DNA of 64,000 nt from Muribaculaceae bacterium Isolate-110 (HZI) (GTDB lineage: Bacteria; Bacteroidota; Bacteroidia; Bacteroidales; Muribaculaceae), in the NCBI GenBank assembly GCA_003762875.1, contig RIBL01000013.1, forward strand, positions 26,671 through 90,670. Direction: 5' to 3'. A program made the translations under genes and the position numbers. Of this stretch, positions 8,002 to 17,078 are shown piece after piece (position 1 is the first letter of the stretch; every line of letters starts with the position of its first letter). The notes beneath the pieces are model-generated. The model did not search any database. It was not told the DNA's origin and saw only the letters and a list, made by a program, of their open reading frames with translations.

Positions 8002-8701
8002 CGACCGTAAGCGTTACCGCGGCCACCTCTCGCTCTGCGAGATAGACCTGCCCGGACAGCAGCGCATAGCGCAGGGACGGGTGCTGATAGTCGGAGCCGG
8101 CGGCCTCGGCTCGCCCGTAGCCCTCTATCTGGCCGCCGCAGGAGTGGGCCATATAGCCGTGCTCGACCCCGACACTGTGAGTCTGAGCAATCTGCAGCGT
8201 CAGATTATCCACGGTACCCCCGACCTCGGACGTCACAAAGCACTCTCGGCGCGCGATGCCATGACCCGCATCAACCCGACGGTGACCGTCGAGCCCCTCA
8301 CCGACAGCCTCACCCTCGGCAATGCCCGCGACATCATAGACCGCTATGATCTCGTGATCGACTGCACCGACAATCTCGACACCCGCCTGCTCATCAACGA
8401 CACCTGTGCAACGACCGGCAAGAGCTACGTGTTCGGGGCCGTACGCCGCTTTGAGGGTCAGGTGTTTACCCACACTCCGGGCACCGCCTCCTATCGCGAC
8501 ATCTTCGGTTCGGAGCCGAGCGAAGGGGGCGACATCCCGTGTGCGGTCGACGGCGTGATGAACACCGTGGTGGGCGTCATCGGATGTCTCCAGGCCACCG
8601 AGGCCATAAAGTGGCTGGCCCACACCGGCGACCTCCTCACCGACCGGCTGCTCACCTTCGACGCCATCACCATGACTTTCAATACATTCCGACTTGGATG
8701 A
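7991..8701 (+). CDS. HesA/MoeB/ThiF-family adenylyltransferase (E1-like)
   Basis: The 236-residue protein has the E1-like ATP-binding core: VLIVGAGGLGSPVALYLAAAGVG near 30-52 with GxGGLG, the nucleotide-contacting D-x-D-x-V and NLQRQ near 60-75, and DLVIDCTDNLDTR near 117. Such enzymes adenylate the C-terminal glycine of a ubiquitin-like sulfur carrier (ThiS, MoaD). The two Cys-x-x-Cys zinc sites of MoeB are absent (YRDIF replaces YRCLF), as is common in Bacteroides ThiF-like proteins. IPCAVDGV retains a cysteine in the crossover-loop region. Overlap with bioB is 11 bp. Whether it serves thiamine, molybdopterin or another thiolation pathway cannot be told here; no ThiS or MoaD gene is nearby. 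Confidence 0.85.
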   Translation: MTSDDRKRYRGHLSLCEIDLPGQQRIAQGRVLIVGAGGLGSPVALYLAAAGVGHIAVLDPDTVSLSNLQRQIIHGTPDLGRHKALSARDAMTRINPTVTVEPLTDSLTLGNARDIIDRYDLVIDCTDNLDTRLLINDTCATTGKSYVFGAVRRFEGQVFTHTPGTASYRDIFGSEPSEGGDIPCAVDGVMNTVVGVIGCLQATEAIKWLAHTGDLLTDRLLTFDAITMTFNTFRLG

Positions 8702-8769
8702 CAGTTTTACTGCCAAGCTCAATTAAGGAACTTTAACATTCATATCCCCCCTATCCCGCCCATTTTCAG

Positions 8770-8777
8770 TAATTTTG
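8770..8777 (+). promoter_or_regulatory. Bacteroidota -7 box of the MetE-C-like gene
   Basis: TAATTTTG matches TAnnTTTG and lies 40 nt before the preferred ATG at 8817. It lies across the start of the longer frame at 8775, which argues for the shorter protein. No clear TTTG was found at -33. Confidence 0.55.
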
Positions 8778-8816
8778 CGCCCGGCAGACAATAGAGTGTT
8801 ACAACATCATAATATC

Positions 8817-9938
8817 ATGACACACACCAACAACCAATCGCCACGCGTAGAAATCGTAGGCAGTTTTCTCCCACCCGAGGAGCTTGAACAGGCCATAGAG
8901 CAGAAGTGTCAGGGCGTCATCACGCCCGACGAGCTTCATGCCGTAGAAGACCGCGTGATCGACCGGCTCATCGACCGCGAAATCGAGGCCGGACTCCACA
9001 TCATCACCGACGGCGAGATGCGCCGCAAAGCCTGGGACCGAGACTTCTGGGAAGGCCTCTCGGGCATGAGCCGCGAACGCATCGACACCGGCTACATCCA
9101 TCAGGACGAAGTAGTGCGCCACGATCTGCTCCGCATCAACGGACGCATAGCCTACAATCCCGGACACCCGTTTTTTGAGAAATACACCCACATGGTGGAT
9201 ATAGCCGCCGGCCGTGCCGCCGTGCGCCAGACCATACCTTCGCCGGGCGAGCTCTATATGCGCATCATGCTCGTGACCAACGGAGAACCCGGCAAGGTGT
9301 ATGAATCGCCCGCCACACTCATCGACGACATCGTCGATGCCTACCGCAGCACCATCGATGAATTTTACCGCCTCGGATGCCGCCACATCCAGCTCGACAG
9401 CTCGGTGTGGGGACGTCTCAGCGACCCCGACTTTGAGCGCAGACTCCTGCTCGGAGGCATGGACCCCGACGTGATTACCGAGCAGCTTCTCGAGCTCATC
9501 AACCGCACCGTGGCCGGCCGTCCCGCCGACCTCGAAATCACCCTCAGCATCGCGGCCGACGAGACCCGCATACCCCGCTGGGGCGACGAGCGCGAGTTGC
9601 GTCACCTCACCCGCATGCTCACAGGTGTCGACGCTGACTCCTTCCTGCTCCCATTCGACCTGCACAGCCCCGAGCACACCGAGGCCCTCAAGGCCCTGCC
9701 CGACGGCAAGCGTGTCATCCTCGGACTCGTCGACGGCAGCATGTCGGGACTCGAGAGCGTCAACGATATCGTCGAGGCTGTCAGGACGGCTTCACTCTAC
9801 GTCGAGCCTTCGCGCCTGTCCATAAGCCCGACATGCGGATTCAAGGTAGCCGACCGAGAGCGTCAGGGCCTCAACTATGAGTCGCAGTGGACCAAAATTG
9901 ACCTGCTCAAACAAGCTGCCGCCATACTGAGCATATAG
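8817..9938 (+). CDS. Cobalamin-independent methionine synthase C-terminal-type protein
   Basis: The 373-residue protein belongs to the MetE C-terminal (UROD/MetE-like barrel) group of stand-alone methionine synthase II proteins, such as YxjG. It shows VEIVGSFLPPEEL near residue 10, IITDGEMRRKAWDRDFW near 60, HIQLDSSVWGRLSDPDF near 185, LGLVDGSMSGLES near 290 and SPTCGFKVADR near 325, whose cysteine is the expected zinc ligand. These proteins transfer a methyl group to a thiol; donor and acceptor for the short forms are uncertain. The start is ATG 8817, since a -7 box lies over the alternative start 14 codons upstream. It appears monocistronic. Confidence 0.85.
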   Translation: MTHTNNQSPRVEIVGSFLPPEELEQAIEQKCQGVITPDELHAVEDRVIDRLIDREIEAGLHIITDGEMRRKAWDRDFWEGLSGMSRERIDTGYIHQDEVVRHDLLRINGRIAYNPGHPFFEKYTHMVDIAAGRAAVRQTIPSPGELYMRIMLVTNGEPGKVYESPATLIDDIVDAYRSTIDEFYRLGCRHIQLDSSVWGRLSDPDFERRLLLGGMDPDVITEQLLELINRTVAGRPADLEITLSIAADETRIPRWGDERELRHLTRMLTGVDADSFLLPFDLHSPEHTEALKALPDGKRVILGLVDGSMSGLESVNDIVEAVRTASLYVEPSRLSISPTCGFKVADRERQGLNYESQWTKIDLLKQAAAILSI

Positions 9939-9997
9939 GCCGCGACCCAAAAACTTAAAAAATCATGAAAAATGCACCGATATTGGTGTATTTTTTG

Positions 9998-10005
9998 TAT
10001 CTTTG
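9998..10005 (+). promoter_or_regulatory. -7 box ahead of the capsule locus
   Basis: TATCTTTG fits TAnnTTTG. It predicts a leader of roughly 165 nt before upxY, in line with the long antiterminated leaders of Bacteroides capsule operons. I found no flanking inverted repeats of the kind used for invertible capsule promoters. Confidence 0.55.
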
Positions 10006-10153
10006 CTCATCATCCCGAGGTCAGAGCCGCAAATGCCGCCGGGTCGGAGGCATGGCTTGGATCCGAAGTTACAAAGAGAATGGGAGACCCACAACCTGCA
10101 CATACAAGCACCTTTCCCACACCCCTTTTGAAATAGACGGACTGACCTGTGAC

Positions 10154-10178
10154 CCCCGCCCCGGGCAATGGGACGGGG
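10154..10178 (+). promoter_or_regulatory. GC-rich hairpin at the upxY start
   Basis: CCCCGCCC pairs with GGGaCGGGG around a short loop, ending two bases before the ATG at 10180. It would mask translation initiation from any start upstream of 10180 and could be a leader structure of the capsule transcript. Confidence 0.45.
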
Positions 10179-10179
10179 A

Positions 10180-10752
10180 ATGAAAGATATGTGCCTGACC
10201 GTTAATTCACCTTCCAATAACCATCCCCGCACAGTGAGCCGCTGGTACGCGCTCAAAGTATTCTACAACAAGGTTTTTGACCTGCGCGACACTCTTGCCG
10301 GGCGGGTTGATGACACATATATACCGGTGACCGTATCGGTCGTGGAGCGCGGCGGCGTAAAGAAGCGCGTGGAGCGGCCGCTCATATCGTCGCTGATGTT
10401 CATACGAGCCACCCCCGAGGCTGCCGCATCGCTCGGACCGGTCATCGAGGGCAAAGCCATGATATACACCGCCATGACCGCCGCCGGTCGACACCCAGTG
10501 GCCATACCCGACAGGGAGATGAACATATTCATGCTCGTGACATCGCGCGGCGAATGGGGAGTGGAATATATCGGTGACGACATGACTCGCTATCATTCGG
10601 GCGACCGAGTGAGAGTGATCGACGGTCCGTTCAAAGGCTCCGAAGGACACATAGTCCGCATCAGAGGCGACCACCGTCTCGTGGTCACCATCGACGGGCT
10701 CTGTGCGATAGCCACAGGCTATATACCACGCCCCTTCCTTCAGAAAATCTGA
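10180..10752 (+). CDS. upxY: UpxY-family NusG-like transcription antiterminator
   Basis: The 190-residue protein starts MKDMCLTV and has the NusG N-terminal domain (SRWYALKVFYNKVFDL near 20, PLISSLMFIRATPEA near 68). A C-terminal KOW domain (GDRVRVIDGPFKGSEGHIVR near 140) follows. UpxY proteins ride RNA polymerase and allow read-through of their own capsular polysaccharide operon. It is the first gene of the locus, as in Bacteroides. I saw no upxZ partner (inhibitor of other UpxYs) downstream. The start could also be 10168 or 10189. Confidence 0.9.
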   Translation: MKDMCLTVNSPSNNHPRTVSRWYALKVFYNKVFDLRDTLAGRVDDTYIPVTVSVVERGGVKKRVERPLISSLMFIRATPEAAASLGPVIEGKAMIYTAMTAAGRHPVAIPDREMNIFMLVTSRGEWGVEYIGDDMTRYHSGDRVRVIDGPFKGSEGHIVRIRGDHRLVVTIDGLCAIATGYIPRPFLQKI

Positions 10753-10904
10753 ACAGGCAGCTATCCCCCTCCCTCTCCCCTCTCTTCTCCACACCTTCCA
10801 TAAATACACTACACAGTAGCTTGCGGCATGACGCGATGACATCGCGCCTCACCTTACGCCTCACCACCGACATAACCGAAACACAGTGCAAAGCAACACA
10901 TAAC

Positions 10905-11696
10905 ATGAAGACTACATTTCACACCTTCCGACGAATCTTCACATACGGAGCATTGATTCTATCGGGAATAATGACCTCATGCGGGCCCGCCAAAGACATC
11001 ATATATATTGAAGACCTGCAGCCCGAGGCCGAAATCACACTCCAGCCCGACGGAGAGCTGCGTCTGCAGCCCGGCGACCATGTATCGGTCAACGTGTACA
11101 GCCGCGACGAAGAGCTGGCCAAGATGTTCAACATCAACCTCGTCGGCACAAGCCTCCGCAACCAGGAGTCAAACTACTACACCGTCGACTCGCAGGGCAA
11201 CATCGACTTCCCCATTCTCGGCAATCTCCAAGTGCAAGGCCTCACGCGCATGGAAGTGGCACAGCTCATAAAATACCGGCTGCTGGCAGGACAGCTTCTG
11301 CGCGACCCTATTGTCACCGTACATTTCCCCGACATGGCCTTCTACGTAATAGGCGAGTCGGGCGTAGGCCGGCACGAATTTCCCTCTGACAAACTCAATC
11401 TTCTCGAAGCCATCTCCATCTCGGGCGACCTACAGCTCACGGGCAAACGCACCAACGTATTAGTGCTTCGCACCGAGGGTGACAGACAGGTGCCCTATCG
11501 TGTGGACTTCACCAGAACCGACGACCTCTACGGCTCGCCGGCCTACTACGTGCGCCAGAACGACATGATATATGTCGAGCCAACCCAGGTAAAAGCCAAC
11601 CAGAGCACTGCCCACGGCAACAACTATCTCACCATCGGATTCTGGACATCAATGCTCTCCCTGGCCGCAACCCTCACAGTCCTATTCACAAAGTAA
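10905..11696 (+). CDS. Wza-like polysaccharide export lipoprotein
   Basis: The 263-residue protein has a signal peptide ending in a lipobox-like SGIMTSC near residue 24. A Poly_export (PES) domain follows, with LQPGDHVSVNVYSRDEELA near 50 and DSQGNIDFPILGNLQVQGLTR near 95, then one SLBB-like domain (FYVIGESGVGRHEFP near 150) and a C-terminal hydrophobic helix (WTSMLSLAATLTVLF). Wza proteins form the outer-membrane exit channel for capsule. At 263 aa it is the short Bacteroidota type. ATG at 10905 follows directly on a poorly conserved 5' extension. It precedes the Wzc-like gene and together they form the export complex. Confidence 0.9.
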   Translation: MKTTFHTFRRIFTYGALILSGIMTSCGPAKDIIYIEDLQPEAEITLQPDGELRLQPGDHVSVNVYSRDEELAKMFNINLVGTSLRNQESNYYTVDSQGNIDFPILGNLQVQGLTRMEVAQLIKYRLLAGQLLRDPIVTVHFPDMAFYVIGESGVGRHEFPSDKLNLLEAISISGDLQLTGKRTNVLVLRTEGDRQVPYRVDFTRTDDLYGSPAYYVRQNDMIYVEPTQVKANQSTAHGNNYLTIGFWTSMLSLAATLTVLFTK

Positions 11697-11857
11697 CTTG
11701 CTATTCGAGCAAAGGTTATAAGGTTAACCTCATAACCATCGAGCTTTGCCCGACTAATTTGCAAAAACATCCCGCAGATTAACCTCATAACCTCACAACC
11801 TTTGCCCGAAGGGCAAGTAATAACCCCATAACCTTCGGGCTTTGCCCGACTAAAACC
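11697..11857. repeat. Dispersed palindromic repeat element between wza- and wzc-like genes
   Basis: This carries TTGCTATTCGAGCAAAGG, GGTTATAAGGTTAACC, CCTCATAACC twice, TTGCCCGAAGGGCAAG and a final CTTTGCCCGAC. It belongs to the same family as 3607-3773 and 6783-7045. It sits inside the capsule transcript, so it should form RNA hairpins between the two export genes. Confidence 0.7.
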
Positions 11858-14299
11858 ATGCAACGCAATCTCGACGACACCGCACTCCACAACAGCGTAA
11901 TAATCAACACCACCGTACCGTCCCGGCGGCATGCCCCCGAAGGCTTTGTCAAGATCAAGGACACATTATTTATATGGCTCGGCTACTGGAAATGGTTTGT
12001 CATCGCACTCATCATAGCAGCCGCCGGCGTGTATTATTATCTCCAGTCCACACCATCCATCTATCGGGCCACAGCCTCGATTATGATCAAAGCCGACGAA
12101 AAATCGCTCAACAACGAAGACGTCATACGCCAGCTCGGACTCAAAAGTCCCGGCATAAACATCACCAACGAGATAATGTCGCTCAAGACCATCGGAGTCA
12201 CACAAGAGATAGTGTCGCGTCTCGGTCTTGACACCGAGTGTTTCCACAAAGGAGCATTTCACAACGAACTCGCCTATGGCATCAACCTCCCCGTCAAAGT
12301 AAAGTTTACCGACATAGCCGAGTCGGACGACGCATCCATGCGCCTCGAACTGCAGGCCGACAGCACCGTGCGCATCTCTGACCTGCATCTCAACAACCGG
12401 CCGCTCGAAGGCACATTCACCTTCAAGCTCGGCAAGACGGTCAAGACACCCATGGGCAAAATCTCGGTGCTCCCCTCGCTCAACTATGTGGGCGGCTCCA
12501 AAGACAACCTCCTGGTGATACGCCGGCCGCTGCGCGAGACTTGCAACGACATCAACGCCCGCATACAGGCCCGGCAGCGCGACGCCAAGGCTTCGATAAT
12601 CGACTTTTACTTCGATGACGTGTCGCGCACACGTGCCGAGGACATTCTCTCGACACTCATCAACGTCTACAACGAAAACTGGGTCAAAGACCGCAACCAG
12701 ATCACCAACTCCACCACCGACTTTATCAAAGACCGACTCGCCATCATCGAGTCGGAGCTGGGCAATGTCGAAAGCAACATCTCCAGCTACAAGAGCCGTA
12801 ACCTCATGCCCGACGTGGCTGCCGCAGGTGGCATGGCCTACAACCAGCTCAACGCTTCGCAGGAGGTGGGACGCGAGATACAAAACCAGATATCGATGAC
12901 ACGCTATCTGCGCAACTATCTCACCGACGGTCTCCACGAAAAAGAACAGCTCCCCGTGAGCACCGGCATCAACAACTCGGGCATCGAGAGCCAGGTGTCG
13001 GCCTACAACGAACTGTTGCTGCAACGCAACAACCACCTGGCCGTCTCGTCAGAGCAAAATCCGCTCGTGATGGACATCGACCAGAAGCTCGCCACAATGA
13101 AAAACTCCATACTCGGAGCCATCGACAATGAGCTCACAATGCTCAACACCCGCCGCCAGACTGCCGGAGCCATGCAGTCGCAGGCTGCCGGAAAACTAGC
13201 CGCCAATCCCGAACAGGCCCGCCACCTGCTGTCGTTCGAGCGTCAGCAGAAAGTCAAGGAGTCGCTCTATCTCTTCCTGCTCCAGAAACGCGAGGAGAAC
13301 GAACTCTCACAGGCATTCACCGCCTACAACACCCGCGTCATCGAGCATCCGACCTCATCGCCCGACCCAGTGTCGCCCAACTATCCCTCCGTCATAATCA
13401 TCGCACTCATCGCGGCCCTTGCCATACCGGCATCGATTATCACCGTCAAGGAGGGATTCAACACCACGGTGCGCGGCCGCAAAGACCTCGAGTGTATCAA
13501 CGCCCCCTTTGTCGGAGAGATACCCCTCGCCATGATGCGCAACACCACCAAATCGGGACGAAAAGGCAAGAAAGTGGCCCGCGAGGTGACCGACAACAAG
13601 CTCCTGGTCATGCCCAAGAGCAAGACTATCATGAACGAGGCCTTCCGCGTGGTGCGCACCAATCTCGAGTTCATCCTCGGATTTGACGAAGGCCACCACG
13701 TAGTGATGATGACATCCATGAATCCCGGTTCGGGCAAGACATTCATCACCGCCAATCTCTCAACCTCGCTCGCAATCAAAGGCAAAAAGACCATAGCCGT
13801 CGACCTTGACCTGCGCAGGGCCTCGCTGTCAAAATATGTCGACTCGCCCGAGATAGGTATATCCAACTATCTCTCGGGCCAGGTGCACGACTACCGCGAA
13901 GTCATCTGCCGGCTCGACCAGCTCGACGTACTCCCCGTGGGCACCATCCCGCCCAATCCCACCGAATTGCTCTTCACCACCCGCTTCACCACACTCATGG
14001 AAGAGCTCAAGAAAAATTATGACTACGTGTTTATCGACTGTCCGCCCGTCGAGATAGTGGCCGACGCCGCCATCATAAGCCGCCATGCCGAGATGACAAT
14101 CTTTGTAGTGAGGGCCCACCTGCTCGACCGAGCCTTCCTGCCCGACATACAGAGGTGGTATGAGGAGCGTCGTTTCCCCAATCTCTCGCTCCTGCTCAAC
14201 GGCACACGCGAGGAGTTCTCCCACTTCGGCAGCAGCCGTTACGGCTATCACCGCTACGGCTACCACTACGGCCATTACGGGGATTATGCCGATGACTGA
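11858..14299 (+). CDS. wzc: Wzc-like polysaccharide co-polymerase and tyrosine autokinase
   Basis: The 813-residue protein has a Wzz domain between two membrane helices (about 48-66 and 505-525) with coiled-coil content between. The cytoplasmic BY-kinase domain shows Walker A NPGSGKTF near 622, A' VDLDLRRASLS near 650 and Walker B YVFIDCPPVE near 725. The C-terminus is a tyrosine cluster (YGYHRYGYHYGHYGDY), the autophosphorylation site. It controls capsule chain length and gates export with the Wza-like protein. Length and order are normal. Confidence 0.94.
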   Translation: MQRNLDDTALHNSVIINTTVPSRRHAPEGFVKIKDTLFIWLGYWKWFVIALIIAAAGVYYYLQSTPSIYRATASIMIKADEKSLNNEDVIRQLGLKSPGINITNEIMSLKTIGVTQEIVSRLGLDTECFHKGAFHNELAYGINLPVKVKFTDIAESDDASMRLELQADSTVRISDLHLNNRPLEGTFTFKLGKTVKTPMGKISVLPSLNYVGGSKDNLLVIRRPLRETCNDINARIQARQRDAKASIIDFYFDDVSRTRAEDILSTLINVYNENWVKDRNQITNSTTDFIKDRLAIIESELGNVESNISSYKSRNLMPDVAAAGGMAYNQLNASQEVGREIQNQISMTRYLRNYLTDGLHEKEQLPVSTGINNSGIESQVSAYNELLLQRNNHLAVSSEQNPLVMDIDQKLATMKNSILGAIDNELTMLNTRRQTAGAMQSQAAGKLAANPEQARHLLSFERQQKVKESLYLFLLQKREENELSQAFTAYNTRVIEHPTSSPDPVSPNYPSVIIIALIAALAIPASIITVKEGFNTTVRGRKDLECINAPFVGEIPLAMMRNTTKSGRKGKKVAREVTDNKLLVMPKSKTIMNEAFRVVRTNLEFILGFDEGHHVVMMTSMNPGSGKTFITANLSTSLAIKGKKTIAVDLDLRRASLSKYVDSPEIGISNYLSGQVHDYREVICRLDQLDVLPVGTIPPNPTELLFTTRFTTLMEELKKNYDYVFIDCPPVEIVADAAIISRHAEMTIFVVRAHLLDRAFLPDIQRWYEERRFPNLSLLLNGTREEFSHFGSSRYGYHRYGYHYGHYGDYADD

Positions 14300-14342
14300 C
14301 GTCATCTGAGTTGAAAGATTAAACTTTAAACGACCCCACGGC

Positions 14343-15878
14343 ATGTACCGAGTAGCCCGTAACGCCATCTATCTTTACGCCCGCATGATTGTCAACATGC
14401 TTGTGGGCATATTTTCCGTGCGCATCATGCTTGATGCTCTCGGAGTGGATGACTATGGACTCCAGGCCGTGGCCGGCGGAGTGCTGGGCATGTTCACACT
14501 CATCGTCGAGGGACTCGGCACCTCCACATCACGCTACATCACCTATGAGCTCGGACGCGGCGACCCACGCCGTCTCAACGACACCTTCTGCACGGCCATG
14601 CTCGTGTTTATCGCCATGGCCGCGGTCATAGTGGTGCTGGGCGAGACTGTCGGACTGTGGTTTCTGACCCACAAACTCAACATCCCGGCCGGACGCGAAC
14701 ATGCCGCCATGGTAGTGTTTCAACTCTCGGTGACAGGCGCGGCCGTCAACATACCCCAGGCCCCCTACTCGGCCGTGATGCTCGCTCACGAGAAATTCAA
14801 CATCTCGGCCTATCTGAGCCTCTTCTCCTCTTTCGCACGTCTGGGACTGCTCTACTATGTGGCCCGGTCATCGCTCGACCACCTTATATTATATCAGTGG
14901 GGCATGTTTGCCATCAGCATGTCGACACTGCTCTTCTCACGCATATACTGCACGCGTCACTTTCCTGAGTCTCGGTTCAGGCTGCGCTTTGACAGCTCGA
15001 TCTTCCGCCCCATGCTCACTTTCTCGATATGGGAAACTTTCGGAGCCATCAACCGCACGCTCAAAGGCACAGGCTATCAGATGGTGCTCAACATGTTTCA
15101 CGGTGTCGCGCTCAATGCCGCAATCGGCATCGGCACCACCGTGTCGGGAGCGGTCACAGGTCTGTCATACACAGTCTCGGCCGCTTTCAAACCCACTATC
15201 GTCAAGCTTTTCGCCGGCAACGACATCAACGGCATGAAGGCCTCGATTCACAACGCCACACTCATATCGATGGTGCTCTACGGCATCTTTGCCATACCGT
15301 TGCTTGTCGAACTTGATTTCGTGATGAACCTGTGGCTCAACGACATACCGCCGCTTTCGCGCGAGTTGTGTACCATACAGCTCATCCTCAACACCATCCT
15401 TATGGCCTATCTCGTATGTGCCGAGTCGCTCAAATCCATGGGCCACAACCGCGGTGTCAACATCCTGCAGCTTGTCGACGCTCTCGTGGCCATGAGTGCC
15501 GTCTTTGTGCTGCTCTATCTCCGCCGGCCCCCCTTATGGGCATGCACCGCCTACAACATGGGCCTGATAGTCAACCTCGTCCTCACCTTATGGCTGCTGA
15601 TGCGCCGCACAGGGCTGAAATTTGTGATGGGGATAATCGACAGAGCACTGATACGCGTACTGCTGACCGAAATCCTCGTCTACCTCATCCTTCAGTGGCT
15701 GCATGACCTCATGGGCCCCTCGCTCATCACCCTTGCCACAGTCTCGCTGATGTCCATATTGCTCTTCTCGACCGCGGCTCTACTATGGATACTCCCGCCG
15801 GCCGTGTCGCGCGAGCTACTAAACCAACTCCTCGCCAAAACCGTTAAAATTAATGGATGGCTGAAAACAGGCAACTGA
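14343..15878 (+). CDS. Oligosaccharide flippase (Wzx/MOP type)
   Basis: The 511-residue protein has about 12 predicted membrane helices and begins with VARNAIYLYARMIVNMLVGIFSVRIM, typical of Bacteroidota polysaccharide flippases. It would move undecaprenyl-linked repeat units across the inner membrane. It lies 43 nt after wzc and overlaps the next glycosyltransferase gene by 22 bp. Confidence 0.9.
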   Translation: MYRVARNAIYLYARMIVNMLVGIFSVRIMLDALGVDDYGLQAVAGGVLGMFTLIVEGLGTSTSRYITYELGRGDPRRLNDTFCTAMLVFIAMAAVIVVLGETVGLWFLTHKLNIPAGREHAAMVVFQLSVTGAAVNIPQAPYSAVMLAHEKFNISAYLSLFSSFARLGLLYYVARSSLDHLILYQWGMFAISMSTLLFSRIYCTRHFPESRFRLRFDSSIFRPMLTFSIWETFGAINRTLKGTGYQMVLNMFHGVALNAAIGIGTTVSGAVTGLSYTVSAAFKPTIVKLFAGNDINGMKASIHNATLISMVLYGIFAIPLLVELDFVMNLWLNDIPPLSRELCTIQLILNTILMAYLVCAESLKSMGHNRGVNILQLVDALVAMSAVFVLLYLRRPPLWACTAYNMGLIVNLVLTLWLLMRRTGLKFVMGIIDRALIRVLLTEILVYLILQWLHDLMGPSLITLATVSLMSILLFSTAALLWILPPAVSRELLNQLLAKTVKINGWLKTGN

Positions 15879-17077
15879 ACCGACTTTCAGCCGTCAACTC
15901 TCAACTCTCAATACCCCACAGATTGCACATCCTCTTTGTGATAGACTCTTTACGCATGGGCGGTGCCGAGAAAAGTCTCGTCACCCTCCTCAATCTTCTC
16001 CCTGTCTCCGACATGGACATCGAGGTCATGCGCATGTCACCGGCCGGGCGGCTCGAACCGCTGCTGCCAGCCGGCATCCGGCTGGCACGTATAAGCCTCC
16101 GCCGGGCCGGGCTCATCGGGCGCGCACGCTTCATGGCCGCAAGAGCCGCCATGTACCTCTCGCGCCGCTTTTCCTCCACCCCGACACACCCCAACGACCG
16201 CTTCTGGCGATTCATGCGCCACTCAGTGCCACCCCTCGAGCGGCAATATGACATAGCCGTCGCCTATCAACAGGGATTTCCGACAGCCTTTGTGGCCACA
16301 CGCGTCAACGCCCGGCGCAAGATAGCCTGGGTCAACGCCGACGTGTCGGCAGCCGGATATGACGCACAGTTCAATCTGCCGTTCTATCGCGCCATGACCC
16401 ATATAGTCACCGTCTCCGACACACTGCGCACACTCTTCTGCTCACGCTATCCCTCGCTCGCATCACGCGTCACAGCCATACCCGACATCATCGACGCCCG
16501 AGCCATACGCCGGCTGGCGGAGGAGACACCATCACCCTATCACGATCGAGATGACGACCCCTTAAGACCGCTGCGTCTGCTCACAGTGGCACGCATGGAG
16601 CACGTCAAGGGGCTCGACCTGGCCGTCGAGGCCGCCCGTCTGCTGCGCGACTCCGGTCTCGACTTTCACTGGCACTTCATTGGAGACGGCAACGAGCGCG
16701 CAGCTATCACCTCACTCGTCAGCCGCCACAACCTCTGTGACCGCATCATCCTCCACGGCACTGTCACCAACCCCTACCCCTGGATGCGAGGATGTGACAT
16801 CTACATACAGCCGTCACGCCACGAAGGCTACGGCATAGCCATCGCCGAGGCCATGACACTGTGCCGCCCCGTCATAGCCACCGACTTCGCGGTGGCCCAC
16901 GACCACATCGACGGCACCAACGGCCTTATAGCCCCAATCTCACCCCGGGGCATAGCCGACGCCATAACATCGCTCGCCGAGTCTCAACGCCGCCGTCAGA
17001 TTACCGACCGGCTCATCAATACACATCACAACGGCCTGACATCTCTTCAAAAAGTCACTGCAATCCTAACGTCCTGA
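15857..17077 (+). CDS. Glycosyltransferase, GT4/GT-B type
   Basis: The 406-residue protein has LFVIDSLRMGGAEKSLVTLLN near residue 30, the N-terminal GT-B donor loop, and the GT4 signature SRHEGYGIAIAEAMTLCRPVIATDF near 320-345. This has the E-x7-E pair with E in EGYG and EAMTL. It should add a sugar from a nucleotide donor during capsule repeat assembly. It overlaps the flippase end by 22 bp; no better internal start exists before MGGAEK. Confidence 0.9.
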   Translation: MAENRQLNRLSAVNSQLSIPHRLHILFVIDSLRMGGAEKSLVTLLNLLPVSDMDIEVMRMSPAGRLEPLLPAGIRLARISLRRAGLIGRARFMAARAAMYLSRRFSSTPTHPNDRFWRFMRHSVPPLERQYDIAVAYQQGFPTAFVATRVNARRKIAWVNADVSAAGYDAQFNLPFYRAMTHIVTVSDTLRTLFCSRYPSLASRVTAIPDIIDARAIRRLAEETPSPYHDRDDDPLRPLRLLTVARMEHVKGLDLAVEAARLLRDSGLDFHWHFIGDGNERAAITSLVSRHNLCDRIILHGTVTNPYPWMRGCDIYIQPSRHEGYGIAIAEAMTLCRPVIATDFAVAHDHIDGTNGLIAPISPRGIADAITSLAESQRRRQITDRLINTHHNGLTSLQKVTAILTS

Positions 17078-17078
17078 C

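Noticed and set aside
9998..10180. Invertible capsule promoter
   Set aside because: I looked for flanking inverted repeats as in Bacteroides capsule loci and found none around the -7 box within the visible leader.
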